From Nocardioides sp. NBC_00368 (GTDB taxonomy: Bacteria; Actinomycetota; Actinomycetes; Propionibacteriales; Nocardioidaceae): a stretch of DNA of 64,000 bases. Where the stretch lies: NCBI RefSeq assembly GCF_036090055.1, contig NZ_CP107970.1:4981001-5045000 (forward strand), read 5' to 3'. Positions 1 through 8,560 of the stretch are shown here, piece by piece; position 1 is the first letter of the stretch, and each line of letters starts with the position of its first letter. A model generated the notes under the pieces. That model ran no database searches. It saw only the letters and a list, made by a program, of their open reading frames with translations, and had not been told where the DNA came from. Position numbers and translations under genes: made by a program.

Positions 1-39
1 CAGACCGAGCCGGCGCTTCATGAGGGTCGAGAGAGACAT
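1..39 (-). CDS. 5' end of an unidentified gene, cut by the window edge
   Basis: An ATG at 39 opens a frame of 13 codons (MSLSTLMKRRLGL) running off the left edge. An AAGGAG ribosome-binding site lies about 6 nt upstream, so the start is credible. It lies downstream of the secreted-protein gene at 120-764 on the same strand, with a small hairpin between them, so it could be co-transcribed. The Met/Lys/Arg-rich start could precede a signal peptide or membrane anchor, but too little is visible to name a family. Confidence 0.55.
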   Translation of the reverse strand, partial: MSLSTLMKRRLGL

Positions 40-80
40 GACGGGCTCCTTCAAGATGGTGGAACAGGGAGACGCGACAA

Positions 81-103
81 CGGTGCGCCGCTCGGACGCA
101 CCG
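81..103. other. Short inverted repeat between two minus-strand genes
   Basis: CGGTGCG (81-87) and CGCACCG (97-103) form a perfect 7-bp stem with a 9-nt loop, between the stop of the 120-764 gene and the start of the 1-39 gene. There is no T-tract, so it may be a weak terminator or an mRNA-stabilising hairpin. Confidence 0.35.
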
Positions 104-119
104 CTCTCGCTTGCCGGGT

Positions 120-764
120 TCAGCTGACGTTGACGGCGCCGTTCGGGACGGAGACGTTGTAGGTGCCGTTGAACGAGGCCGGATCGCCGACGGAGATCGA
201 GCCGAGGCAGTCGGCGACGACCGTGGTCACCTCCAGGGACCCGTCGCCCGTCTCGTCGACGACCAGCCGCTGCGTCGCCTCGTCGAAGTGGCCGTTGGCG
301 GTGCCGGTGACCGTGAAGTCGCAGAGACCGGTGGAGTCGGTGACGCGTGCGCTGATGCCGCTGATCCAGCCGTCGACCTGGTCGGTGGCGGCGGAGGTCA
401 CCGAGGTGTCGTTCGTCTCGAGCTTCCAGGCGCCGCTGTGGGTGACGGTCAGCGGGGTGCCGAACTGCTCGGTGCAGCCGCCCCAGGTCGTCGATGAGAT
501 GGTCGCGAGATGGTCGGGGGCGAGCCCGCTCTTTCCGGTGCCGCTGTGGATGGAGCCGCTGGCGCCGGCCGAGGTGCAGAACATCGCGTTGAGCGGGACG
601 GCGAAGGCGATGCCGCCGACAGCGGTGGCGCTGAAGGCGTGGTTGCCGGTGGCCGTGCTGCCGCCTACGGACACGGTGTAGGGAGGCGCGGCGCTGGCCA
701 TCGCCGGCGCGGCGAGGGTGAGGGCGGCGGCTGCCGCACCTACAAGGAGAAGCTTCTTCTTCAT
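120..764 (-). CDS. Secreted protein of unknown function
   Basis: 214 residues from the chosen ATG (764), preceded by AAAGGA. An in-frame ATG at 782 would add six residues before the signal peptide and is less likely. Residues 1-27 form a classical Sec signal (Lys-Lys-Lys, hydrophobic stretch, Ala-X-Ala near ASA-APP). The mature part is rich in Gly, Ser, Thr and Val, has four or so Cys, and reads like a beta-sandwich protein; no family was recognised. It is divergent from the secreted protein at 1016, and a perfect palindrome at 922-945 lies between them, shared with the PucR gene and the mce operon. That suggests coordinate control with lipid uptake (inference). Confidence 0.75.
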   Translation of the reverse strand: MKKKLLLVGAAAAALTLAAPAMASAAPPYTVSVGGSTATGNHAFSATAVGGIAFAVPLNAMFCTSAGASGSIHSGTGKSGLAPDHLATISSTTWGGCTEQFGTPLTVTHSGAWKLETNDTSVTSAATDQVDGWISGISARVTDSTGLCDFTVTGTANGHFDEATQRLVVDETGDGSLEVTTVVADCLGSISVGDPASFNGTYNVSVPNGAVNVS

Positions 765-921
765 CGAAGGTCGTCCTTTCATGGCGATGGAGACTGGTTG
801 TCTCCGTCGGGGCCCATTCATCCGCGTCGCGAATCGGGCTGTCGACGGCCATCTGCCCGAAACCACGAAATGGGGCGCCACGATGTCGCGTACGCGACAT
901 CCGATGTGGACGGCGGCCCGA

Positions 922-945
922 GACTTGTCATGGGCATGACAAGTC
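922..945. promoter_or_regulatory. Palindromic operator, copy 1 (TTGTCA-N6-TGACAA)
   Basis: A perfect inverted repeat: GACTTGTCATG, two spacer bases GG, then its exact complement. It lies between the divergent genes at 764 and 1016. The same core recurs at 2033-2050 and 3502-3521. The recognising protein is not known; the PucR-type regulator at 2197 is the obvious candidate. Confidence 0.7.
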
Positions 946-1015
946 CGGGGACCGGTTCCGACGTATCCGAGCCGACCTTGTTGCTTCCGCATATCCGCGA
1001 TGCCACGTTGTCGGT

Positions 1016-2020
1016 ATGCGACACACTCTGCAGCGTGCGGCGGCGCTGGCCATCCTCGCCGGCACCGCCTTCGCGATGCTCGGTCTGGGGGCGAGCGAGG
1101 CGGAGGAGGGTCCGTACCCGGGGCTGCCCGCCCCGGAGCAGCAGGAGCTGCCTCTCCGGCACGCCTCCTGGACCGGGGCGGCGAACTCGTCGCTCGCCGA
1201 CGTGGAGCGGGCGCGTCAGTGGCTGCGTACGCCCCTCATGACGGTGGCCGCCGACTTCTACCAGGGACGTATCGAGGAATTCGACGCGACCAAGTACCGG
1301 CAGTGCACCAAGGCCGGCGCGAACATCTACTTCGTCGCTCAGCCAGGGTCCGCGTACAACTACGGCCAGACGCCCGACATCGTCGTTCGTACGGTCACCT
1401 TCGGTGCCGTCCCCGTCGAGGCGACCGTACGCCTGGAGCAGGAGAGAGCTGACGGACTCCCCGTGCCGATCGAGCTCGAGACCTTGACGTGCGCCCGAAT
1501 TCCCCCGTTCGGGGTGGAGGTTCCGGACAGCCCGGTCAAGGGCCGGGTCAGTACGCGCGTGATGTCGGTGCGGGTTGACGGCGTGTCGCTGCCCTTCCGA
1601 GGAGAGTGTCGGACTCGGGAGCCGGGAGTGTTGGACCTGTCCGGGGAGGGGTATCTGATGGGGTGGGACGGAAGCCAGAACGTGCCTGCGCGCGTGCAGC
1701 CGGATCTGTGGAACGAAGGCCTCTTCAACCTCAGCCCGGGCGGCCTCCTCGCGGGTACCGTCGACGTGCCCCCGTTCTCGGGGTGCGTCACCACCGACGG
1801 TGACGACATCTCCAGCTTGCTGACGGCGACCGTCTCGGGCGAAGGGTTCCCGTTGCGTACCTATCAGGGTGGGGTTCTCGGCTGCACGGTGCCGAACCCC
1901 GGCGGTAAGAACCTGCCGCCTGCGCCTGGTGCATCGACCCCCGAGTCGGTCCCGTGCCGCATGGACGTGTCGCCGCCACAGGTCCCCCCGCTCCCGGAGA
2001 TCCCCACGAGTGGTCGGTGA
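1016..2020 (+). CDS. Secreted protein of unknown function
   Basis: 334 residues. Residues 1 to about 29 form a Sec signal peptide (Arg/His, hydrophobic core ALAILAGTAFAMLGLG, Ala/Ser cleavage region). The mature protein has scattered Cys (RQC, TC, GEC, SGC, LGC, PC) that could pair outside the cell, and a Pro-rich C-terminus. No known domain was recognised. A CACGTT hexamer six nt before the ATG, with TTGCTT 17 nt further upstream, suggests a leaderless transcript. The palindrome at 922-945 lies upstream and another at 2033-2050 just after the stop. Position beside the mce operon suggests an envelope role in the same uptake process, which is inference only. Confidence 0.75.
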   Translation: MRHTLQRAAALAILAGTAFAMLGLGASEAEEGPYPGLPAPEQQELPLRHASWTGAANSSLADVERARQWLRTPLMTVAADFYQGRIEEFDATKYRQCTKAGANIYFVAQPGSAYNYGQTPDIVVRTVTFGAVPVEATVRLEQERADGLPVPIELETLTCARIPPFGVEVPDSPVKGRVSTRVMSVRVDGVSLPFRGECRTREPGVLDLSGEGYLMGWDGSQNVPARVQPDLWNEGLFNLSPGGLLAGTVDVPPFSGCVTTDGDDISSLLTATVSGEGFPLRTYQGGVLGCTVPNPGGKNLPPAPGASTPESVPCRMDVSPPQVPPLPEIPTSGR

Positions 2021-2032
2021 CGACCTCCGAAT

Positions 2033-2050
2033 TTGTCACGCGCGTGACAA
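2033..2050. promoter_or_regulatory. Palindromic operator, copy 2
   Basis: TTGTCACGC followed directly by its complement GCGTGACAA: an 18-bp perfect palindrome with the same TTGTCA/TGACAA ends as the sites at 922-945 and 3502-3521. It starts 12 bp after the stop of the 1016 gene and about 147 bp before the regulator at 2197. Confidence 0.7.
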
Positions 2051-2119
2051 CTCAGGGGCGTTTGTGTCCTGATCGGGCCTTCCTGCACTGGCCGATCGGC
2101 TCGATGTCCTCTGTGATGA

Positions 2120-2136
2120 GCGTCACTGAGTGACGC
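2120..2136. promoter_or_regulatory. Inverted repeat upstream of the PucR regulator
   Basis: GCGTCAC-TGA-GTGACGC, a perfect 7-bp inverted repeat with a 3-bp spacer, about 60 bp before the regulator start. It differs from the TTGTCA palindromes, so it may bind a second factor. Confidence 0.45.
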
Positions 2137-2196
2137 CGGCCTGACGAAGCACAGTGCTCCCGCGGGCCGGGGATCGAGGGGAGAAGTCGTAGATCC

Positions 2197-3486
2197 ATGA
2201 GTCCGACGCAGAGCCAGACGACGACCACCGGAACGCGTGTCCCGCACCCACGACTGCCACGCCGAAGCGCCTCGCGGCAGCTCGCCGAGAAGGTCCATGC
2301 CCCGCGCGTCTCGCCGACGGAGTGTGCGGTCATCCGCAGGGTCGGCCGCGGGCTGGTCCCGCAGATCACCGACGAGATCCTGCGCCAGGTCGCTGCCTAC
2401 TCCCGGCATCCCACCCAGCGGCGTCGGGACCTGATCACCAAGGCCGTCGCCAGTGCCGTGGAGCTCTATGCCGACGTGGTCGAGAACATCCCGTCCGACC
2501 CGGAGGCGGTGTCGGCGATGTACTTCGCGATGGGCAGGGGAGAGGCGCTGGCCGAACGGAGCCTCGACGGGTTCAGGGCAGCCGTCGACGTGGCCACCCA
2601 CCGAGCGGCCGAGGCGATCCGTCACGAGGCCGAGGGGCTGGTCCCCGACGACGTACGCGGGACGCTGTGCGGGTCGCTCCTCGCCTACATGGGCACCCTG
2701 CTCGACGACGTCGCCCGCGGGTACGCCGCCGGGGTCCGTGACCGCGAGGCGGATCCGGGCTGGATCCGGCGCCGGCTCGTCCGCGGTCTCGCCGGAGCGG
2801 CGGACGCCGAGGTGATCGGTGATCTCGGCGCGCGCGTCGGCTGGCAGCTGCCGAAAGCGGTGGTGGTCTGCTCGGTCGACACCGTCATCCCGCTGGACTC
2901 GGCCGAGCGGCCTGTCGAGCTGCCCGGCGGGTGCGTGTGGGACACCGCCGGCCGGCGCGCGCTGGTGGTCACCGACCCGGCCGACGTCGACGCCGTCAGC
3001 GCGGTGATGCGCGGGTGGCCGCGTACGGGTCCGGTCTTCGTGACCGTGCCGGTGCCGCTGGCCGACGTACCGGCCGCGATCCGCTGGACCGAGCGTGCCC
3101 GGGACCTCGTCGAGTCCGGGGTGATCCCCGCGGACCCCGTGGTGCGCTGCGCCGACCACCACGTCGCCCTGCTGCTCAACGCCGACCCCACGCTCTCGCG
3201 ATGGGAGGCGAGCGAGGCGCTCGCGCCGCTGGAGGCGTTCAAGGACGAGCACCGGCGGGCGGTGCTGCGTACGCTGCGGCTCTGGCTGCTCACCGGCGCG
3301 AACGCCTCGGCACTGGCTGCGGAGCTCGGTATCCACGAGCACACCGTCCGCAACCACAAGCTCCGGCTGCGGGCCGCCTTCGGCAGCCGGCTCCAGGATC
3401 CTGAGTTCGTCACCCTGCTCCTCTTCGCCCTCGGTGCCGGGGAGAGCCCAGCCGCCGACTGGGTCGAGCTCGAGCGCTGCGGCTGA
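2197..3486 (+). CDS. PucR/CdaR-type transcriptional regulator
   Basis: 429 residues. The C-terminal part (about 345-392) has the PucR-type helix-turn-helix, with ASALAAELGIHEHTVRNHK as the recognition region, after a region typical of the GGDEF-like middle domain of this family. The N-terminal half is helical and resembles the regulatory domains found in actinobacterial PucR proteins; the ligand is unknown. The start is an ATG with GGGGAGAAG upstream. The gene is flanked on both sides by the TTGTCA palindrome, the second copy being in front of the mce operon, which fits autoregulation and control of mce genes. PucR proteins are usually activators responding to a metabolite (family knowledge). 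Confidence 0.85.
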   Translation: MSPTQSQTTTTGTRVPHPRLPRRSASRQLAEKVHAPRVSPTECAVIRRVGRGLVPQITDEILRQVAAYSRHPTQRRRDLITKAVASAVELYADVVENIPSDPEAVSAMYFAMGRGEALAERSLDGFRAAVDVATHRAAEAIRHEAEGLVPDDVRGTLCGSLLAYMGTLLDDVARGYAAGVRDREADPGWIRRRLVRGLAGAADAEVIGDLGARVGWQLPKAVVVCSVDTVIPLDSAERPVELPGGCVWDTAGRRALVVTDPADVDAVSAVMRGWPRTGPVFVTVPVPLADVPAAIRWTERARDLVESGVIPADPVVRCADHHVALLLNADPTLSRWEASEALAPLEAFKDEHRRAVLRTLRLWLLTGANASALAAELGIHEHTVRNHKLRLRAAFGSRLQDPEFVTLLLFALGAGESPAADWVELERCG

Positions 3487-3501
3487 GAGTTGCGCGGGCA
3501 A

Positions 3502-3521
3502 TTTGTCATGCGCATGACAAA
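3502..3521. promoter_or_regulatory. Palindromic operator, copy 3, upstream of the mce operon
   Basis: TTTGTCATGC followed directly by its complement GCATGACAAA: a 20-bp perfect palindrome 111 bp before the first mce gene. A TACTGT hexamer at 3582-3587 could be the -10 box, placing the palindrome about 60-70 bp upstream of it, a position expected for an activator site. Confidence 0.7.
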
Positions 3522-3632
3522 GGACGGCACTCATTTGCCGGACGGCCCGATTTCTCCTGCCGCTGTGACGTGAGCCACACGTACTGTCCGGTCGGAAGCA
3601 CACCCCACAACGGCAGATCAGGAGGTCCCGCG

Positions 3633-5399
3633 ATGGGCGGAACCGTGGAGGTCACCGGGCTCACCAAGAGCTTCGGATCTCAGAACATCTGGAGCGACGT
3701 GACCCTCACGCTGCCCCAGGGGGAGATCACCGCGCTGCTCGGCCCGTCGGGCACCGGGAAGTCGGTGTTCCTGAAGTCGCTGATGGGGCTGCTGCGTCCG
3801 GAGGCCGGGGTCTGCCTGGTCGACGGGGTCGACATGGTCAAGGCGCGCGAGTCGCAGCGGCAGGAGCTGCGCAGGCGGTTCGGGGTGCTCTTCCAGGACG
3901 GCGCCCTCTTCGGGTCGATGAGCGTCTTCGACAACGTCGCCTTCCCGCTGCGCGCGCACACGAAGAAGCGCGAGTCGGAGATCCGGCAGATCACGAACGA
4001 CAAGCTCGACCTGGTCGGACTCCTGGGCCAGGAGCACAAGCTGCCCGGCGAGATCTCCGGCGGCATGCGCAAGCGCGCCGGCCTGGCCCGCTCGCTGGTC
4101 ACCGAGCCCTCGATCATCCTGTGCGACGAGCCCGACTCGGGGCTCGACCCGGTGCGTACCGCCAACCTCGCCCAGCTCCTCGTCGACGTCAACGCGGCCA
4201 CCGACGCCACGATGCTGGTGGTCACCCACAACATCGAGCTGGCGCGTACGCTGCCGGACAACCTCGGCATGCTCTACCGCCGGCGCCTGGTGATGTACGG
4301 GCCGCGCGAGGAGTTCCTGCTCACCGACCACCCGGTCGTCTCCCAGTTCATGAGCGGCGACCCGATCGGGCCGATCGGGATGAGCGAGGAGACGGATCAC
4401 GGCGTCAACGACGACTACGTCGAGGGCGAGGCCTACTACCCGACCGCCGGCGTCGCGACCGTACGTGCCGGCGCCCGCGCCATCGAGGTGCTGCCGCGAC
4501 AGCTGGCGCCCGCCAACGGCGCCCCGCGGGCCGCGGTCGAGCGGCACACCGCGCGGGTGGCGAGCGGGGCGGCGACGCTCTACACCGCCGATGACGACGA
4601 CGTTGACCGAGCCCCGAGACCGAAGGTCAAGGACCCGGTCAGCCGGGCCCTGGATCAGGTCGGCGCGCTCTTCGCGCTGGGGCTGGACACGTTCCGAGCC
4701 GCCTTCCGGCGGCCGTTCGCGGCCCGCGAACTGCTCGACCAGTTCTGGTTCGTCACCTCGGTCTCCTGGATCCCGGCGATGCTCGTCGCGATCCCGTTCG
4801 GCGCGGTGATCGCGCTGCAGCTCGGCACGCTGACCGTGCAGATCGGGGCGCAGTCGTTCACCGGCGCCGCCTCCGTCCTGGCGGTCGTGCAGCAGGCGGC
4901 CCCGATCGTGACCTCCCTCGTCATCGCGGGAGCTGGCGGAGCGGCGATCTGCGCCGATCTCGGCTCCCGGACGATCCGCGACGAGATCGACGCGATGCGG
5001 GTGATCGCGGTCGATCCCGTCCAGGCGCTCGTGGTGCCACGGGTGCTCGCCTGCGTGCTCGCGGCCGTGCTGCTCAACGGGCTGGTCAGCGTGGTCGGCG
5101 TCCTCGGCGGCTACTTCTTCAACGTGATCATCCAGGGCGGTACGCCCGGGGCGTACCTCTCCTCCTTCACCGCCCTCGCCCAGCTCTCCGACCTGTGGGT
5201 GGGCGAGCTCAAGGCGGTGCTCTTCGGGCTCATCGCCGGCCTCGTCGCCGCTCACCAGGGGCTCAACACCAAGCCCGGCCCGAAGGGGGTCGGGGAGGCG
5301 GTCAACCAGTCGGTCGTCGTCACCTTCCTGCTCCTCTTCTTCGTCAACTTCGTGATCACGACGCTCTATCTCGAGCTCGTCCCCGGGAAGGGGGCCTGA
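3633..5399 (+). CDS. Mce transporter ATPase fused to YrbE/MlaE permease
   Basis: 588 residues with two functions normally on separate polypeptides. Residues 1-250 are an MlaF/Mkl-type ABC ATPase: Walker A GPSGTGKS (37-44), Q-loop FQDG (about 87-90), signature ISGGM (141-145), Walker B IILCDE (161-166) with PDSGLD, switch His199. Residues 251-335 are an acidic, Ala-rich linker. Residues 336-588 are a YrbE/MlaE permease with several membrane segments and the conserved EIDAMRV loop (about 451-457). The start is an ATG with AGGAGG nine nt upstream; an earlier in-frame start at 3570 lacks such a site. It opens the mce operon and stops one base before the next permease gene. The product should power import of a lipid or steroid across the cytoplasmic membrane. 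Confidence 0.9.
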   Translation: MGGTVEVTGLTKSFGSQNIWSDVTLTLPQGEITALLGPSGTGKSVFLKSLMGLLRPEAGVCLVDGVDMVKARESQRQELRRRFGVLFQDGALFGSMSVFDNVAFPLRAHTKKRESEIRQITNDKLDLVGLLGQEHKLPGEISGGMRKRAGLARSLVTEPSIILCDEPDSGLDPVRTANLAQLLVDVNAATDATMLVVTHNIELARTLPDNLGMLYRRRLVMYGPREEFLLTDHPVVSQFMSGDPIGPIGMSEETDHGVNDDYVEGEAYYPTAGVATVRAGARAIEVLPRQLAPANGAPRAAVERHTARVASGAATLYTADDDDVDRAPRPKVKDPVSRALDQVGALFALGLDTFRAAFRRPFAARELLDQFWFVTSVSWIPAMLVAIPFGAVIALQLGTLTVQIGAQSFTGAASVLAVVQQAAPIVTSLVIAGAGGAAICADLGSRTIRDEIDAMRVIAVDPVQALVVPRVLACVLAAVLLNGLVSVVGVLGGYFFNVIIQGGTPGAYLSSFTALAQLSDLWVGELKAVLFGLIAGLVAAHQGLNTKPGPKGVGEAVNQSVVVTFLLLFFVNFVITTLYLELVPGKGA

Positions 5400-5400
5400 G

Positions 5401-6258
5401 ATGACGACGACCGTTCCCGCGAAGGGTGTCTCGACAAGCTCGACCACCGGCGTCCGCCGCCCGCTGGACGGGCTGGCGCAGACCGGGAAGGACATCCGGT
5501 TCTACGGCAAGGTGTTGCTCGGGATCCCGTCGGCGATCCGGCACTACCCGCGCGAGATCCTCCGGATCCTCTCCGAGGTCTCCTTCGGCACCGGCGCGCT
5601 CGCCGTCATCGGCGGCACGATCGGGGTGATGACGGGGATGAGCATCTTCGTCGGCACGGTCGTCGGCATGCAGGGGTACGCGGCGCTCGACCAGATCGGC
5701 ACCTCGACGCTCAACGGGTTCATCTCCGCCTACTTCAACACCCGCGAGATCGCGCCCCTGGTCGCCGCGTTGGCCATGAGCGCGACCGTCGGTGCCGGGT
5801 TCACCGCGCAGCTCGGCGCGATGCGGATCAACGAGGAGATCGACGCGGTCAAGGTGATGGGCCTGGGCACGATCCCCTACCTGGTCTCCACCCGGGTGGT
5901 CGCCGGCTTCGTGGCGATCATCCCGCTCTACGTGGTCGGGCTGCTGACCTCCTATGCGGGCTCGCGCATCGTAACGGTGTACTTCCACGGACAGTCGGCC
6001 GGGACGTACGACCACTACTTCCAGCTCTTCCTGCCGCCCATCGACATCCTGCTGAGCTTCGGGAAGGTGCTGATCTTCTCGATCCTGATCATCCTGATCC
6101 ACTGCCGGCTGGGCTTCTACGCCAGCGGTGGGCCGTCGGGGGTCGGGATCGCGGTCGGGCGCTCGGTGCGGCGGACCATCGTGGTCGTCGCGCTGCTCGA
6201 CCTGGCGCTCTCGATGGCGATGTGGGGCGCCACCACGACGGTGAGGATCGCGGGATGA
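5401..6258 (+). CDS. yrbEB: YrbE/MlaE-family ABC permease
   Basis: 285 residues, second permease of the Mce transporter. Membrane segments and the conserved loop around INEEIDAVKVMGLGTIPYLV identify the MlaE/YrbE family, and it pairs with the fused permease just upstream. The N-terminus (residues 9-17, GVSTSSTTG) is encoded by a REP-like repeat (5425-5450) that also lies inside lysS and purD, so this part of the cytoplasmic tail is probably a recent addition. The start ATG lies one base after the upstream stop, and the gene end overlaps the next start (ATGA). Confidence 0.92.
   Translation: MTTTVPAKGVSTSSTTGVRRPLDGLAQTGKDIRFYGKVLLGIPSAIRHYPREILRILSEVSFGTGALAVIGGTIGVMTGMSIFVGTVVGMQGYAALDQIGTSTLNGFISAYFNTREIAPLVAALAMSATVGAGFTAQLGAMRINEEIDAVKVMGLGTIPYLVSTRVVAGFVAIIPLYVVGLLTSYAGSRIVTVYFHGQSAGTYDHYFQLFLPPIDILLSFGKVLIFSILIILIHCRLGFYASGGPSGVGIAVGRSVRRTIVVVALLDLALSMAMWGATTTVRIAG
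5425..5450. repeat. REP-like repeat inside yrbEB
   Basis: Contains GTCTCGACAAGCTCGACCAC, the core of a 25-27 bp imperfect palindrome also present at 34028-34054 (lysS) and, on the opposite strand, 38349-38375 (purD). In each gene it is read in the frame giving VSTSSTTG or a one-residue variant. Confidence 0.7.
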
Positions 6259-7532
6259 CGCTGTCGAGAGCTCGTGATGCCTTCCTCGGCCTGTGCTATC
6301 TGGCCGTGATCGCGGCGGTGGCGCTCGGCGCCTGGCTGGCCTACGACCAGACCTTCGTGGACCGCTCCGAGGTCACGCTGACCACCGGCACCCTCGGCAA
6401 CGCGCTCCAGGCCGGCTCCGACGTCAAGCTGCGTGGCGTGCCGGTCGGCACGGTCCGCACGGTCTCGGCCCGCGAGGGCGGCGCCGAGCTGACCCTGGCG
6501 CTGGAGCCGGACGTACTCTCCGACCTCTCGACCGACACCACGGCGCGGTTGCTGCCCAAGACGCTCTTCGGGGAGCGCTACGTGGCGCTCCAGCCGGGGC
6601 CCGGGCCGGAGCTCGAGGCGGGCGCCGTCATCGAGCAGGACCGCTCCGACGAGGCGATCGAGCTGGAGCAGGTGCTCGACGAGCTCCTCCCGGTGCTCAA
6701 GGCGATCCAGCCGCACAAGCTCAACGCGACGCTGAGCGAGCTGGCCACGATGCTGCGCGACAACGGCGACGACATCGGCGAGGTCTTCTCGGCCTGGGCG
6801 GCCTACCTGAAGAAGCTCAATCCGCTGGTGCCACAGATGGCCGACGACCTGGCCGCGCTCGGGCGGGTCGCGGGCCACTACGAGGAAGCGGCGCCGGATC
6901 TGCTCGAGGCGCTGGACACGATGACGGTGACCGCCGAGACCCTGGTCGACCAGCAGCGACAGCTCGCCGACACGTTCCGGTCGGTGACCACCACGGCGGC
7001 CGACACCGACCGCTGGCTCGAGCGCAACCGGGAGACGATCGTGGTGCTCTCCGACACCTCACGCGACGCGCTGCGCGCGGTCAGTCCGTACGCCTCCTCC
7101 TTCCCGTGCCTGTTCAGCGCCCTGCGCGACTACGCGCCGGTGATGGCGAAGAACCTCGGCAAGGGCACCGACGAACCCGGCATCCACGCGCTGGTCAGCG
7201 TCTCCGACATCCGGCAGCCCTATCCGGCCGGCTACACCCCGAAGCTGCGCACCGGCGGCCCGCGCTGCCCGTACGTCACCGGTCAGACCGGCAGCCAGCC
7301 GGCCGTCACCGGGACGGCCGGCACGGCCGAGCAGATCGAGGCGCCGCCGACGGACCGGGTGCGCACCTTCGGTGCGACGACGGGCCTGGGGGAGCAGAAC
7401 TCCGAGGGCGAGAACCAGCTGATCGCCGAGGTGATGGCACCTGCGGAAGGCATGGCACCTGATGACTACCCGACCTGGTCGAGCCTGCTGCTCGGCCCGA
7501 CCCTGCGAGGCACGGAGGTGATCGTGCGATGA
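6255..7532 (+). CDS. mceA: MCE family protein (first of six)
   Basis: 425 residues. One N-terminal membrane segment (about 13-32) is followed by the MlaD/MCE domain (about 38-115, with GSDVKLRGVPVGTVRTV) and a long helical region ending in a Pro/Thr-rich tail. MCE subunits assemble into a tunnel that carries lipids from the outer envelope to the permease. The start is an ATG overlapping the upstream stop by four bases (ATGA); a longer frame from 6222 lies inside the permease gene and is not needed. It overlaps the next gene in the same way. Confidence 0.9.
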   Translation: MTLSRARDAFLGLCYLAVIAAVALGAWLAYDQTFVDRSEVTLTTGTLGNALQAGSDVKLRGVPVGTVRTVSAREGGAELTLALEPDVLSDLSTDTTARLLPKTLFGERYVALQPGPGPELEAGAVIEQDRSDEAIELEQVLDELLPVLKAIQPHKLNATLSELATMLRDNGDDIGEVFSAWAAYLKKLNPLVPQMADDLAALGRVAGHYEEAAPDLLEALDTMTVTAETLVDQQRQLADTFRSVTTTAADTDRWLERNRETIVVLSDTSRDALRAVSPYASSFPCLFSALRDYAPVMAKNLGKGTDEPGIHALVSVSDIRQPYPAGYTPKLRTGGPRCPYVTGQTGSQPAVTGTAGTAEQIEAPPTDRVRTFGATTGLGEQNSEGENQLIAEVMAPAEGMAPDDYPTWSSLLLGPTLRGTEVIVR

Positions 7533-8560
7533 GGCTGAACAGCGGCGGCTCGGTCGCGGTGACGCTCACCAAGTCGGTGGTCTTCGCGCTGGTGACGGTC
7601 CTGGCGATGGCCGCGCTGGCGACGACGATCTCCAACGGATCGACCTCGTCGGGGCGTACCTTCACGGCGCTCTTCACCGACGTGACCAGCCTCAACAAGG
7701 GCGACGACGTACGGATGGCGGGCGTGAAGATCGGCACCGTCCAGTCGATCGGGCTGCGGAACGACGACACCGCCGAGGTCGTCTTCACCGCGGCCGAGTC
7801 GGCGCCGATGGTCGAGGGCACCCGGGCGGAGCTCCGGTTCCGCAACCTGATCGGCCAGCGCTACATCGCGCTGGAGCCGGGAGCTCCTGGTGGGGAGGGG
7901 CTGAAGCCCGGCTACACGTTCTCGCTCGACGAGACCGAACCCGCGCTGGACCTGACGATGCTGTTCAACGGCTTCCAGCCGCTGTTCAAGTTCCTCGACC
8001 CGGAGGACGTCAACAACCTCAGCGCGCAGATCATCGCGGTCTTCCAGGGTGAGGGCGCGACGGTCGAGTCGCTGCTCTCCTCGACGGCCTCGCTGACCTC
8101 GACCCTCGCCGACCGCGACCAGGTGATCGGCGACCTGATCACCAACCTCAACTCGGTCCTCGAGGTGGTCAGCCAGCGCACCGGGATGCTCGACACCACG
8201 CTGGTGACGCTGCAGCGGCTGGTCACCGGTCTGGCCGCCGACCGGGAGACGCTCGGCTCGACCATCGAGGGGATGGGCGAGCTCTCCCAGAGCGTCACCG
8301 GCCTGCTGCAGGAGGGTCGGGAGCCGCTGCGCGACTCGATCGACTCCCTCGGTGACGTCTCGGAGAACCTCGCCGAGAACGACGAGGCGCTGACGAAGTT
8401 CCTGACCACCATGCCGCAGAAGACCGACGAGATCGGCCGGATGGCCACCTACGGCGGCTGGCTCAACTTCTACATCTGCTCCATCGACGGGCGGATCCCG
8501 AAACCCGAGGGCTACTACGGCGACCTCGGCGTGGACTCGCCGGCAGGAAGGTGCCAATGA
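7529..8560 (+). CDS. mceB: MCE family protein
   Basis: 343 residues: N-terminal membrane anchor (about 9-31), MCE domain (about 38-115, GDDVRMAGVKIGTVQSI), then a long coiled-coil-like helical region rich in Leu, Thr, Asp and Glu, ending near YICSIDG. ATGA overlap with the gene before it. The helical region should contribute to the needle or tunnel of the Mce complex (family knowledge). Confidence 0.9.
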   Translation: MRLNSGGSVAVTLTKSVVFALVTVLAMAALATTISNGSTSSGRTFTALFTDVTSLNKGDDVRMAGVKIGTVQSIGLRNDDTAEVVFTAAESAPMVEGTRAELRFRNLIGQRYIALEPGAPGGEGLKPGYTFSLDETEPALDLTMLFNGFQPLFKFLDPEDVNNLSAQIIAVFQGEGATVESLLSSTASLTSTLADRDQVIGDLITNLNSVLEVVSQRTGMLDTTLVTLQRLVTGLAADRETLGSTIEGMGELSQSVTGLLQEGREPLRDSIDSLGDVSENLAENDEALTKFLTTMPQKTDEIGRMATYGGWLNFYICSIDGRIPKPEGYYGDLGVDSPAGRCQ

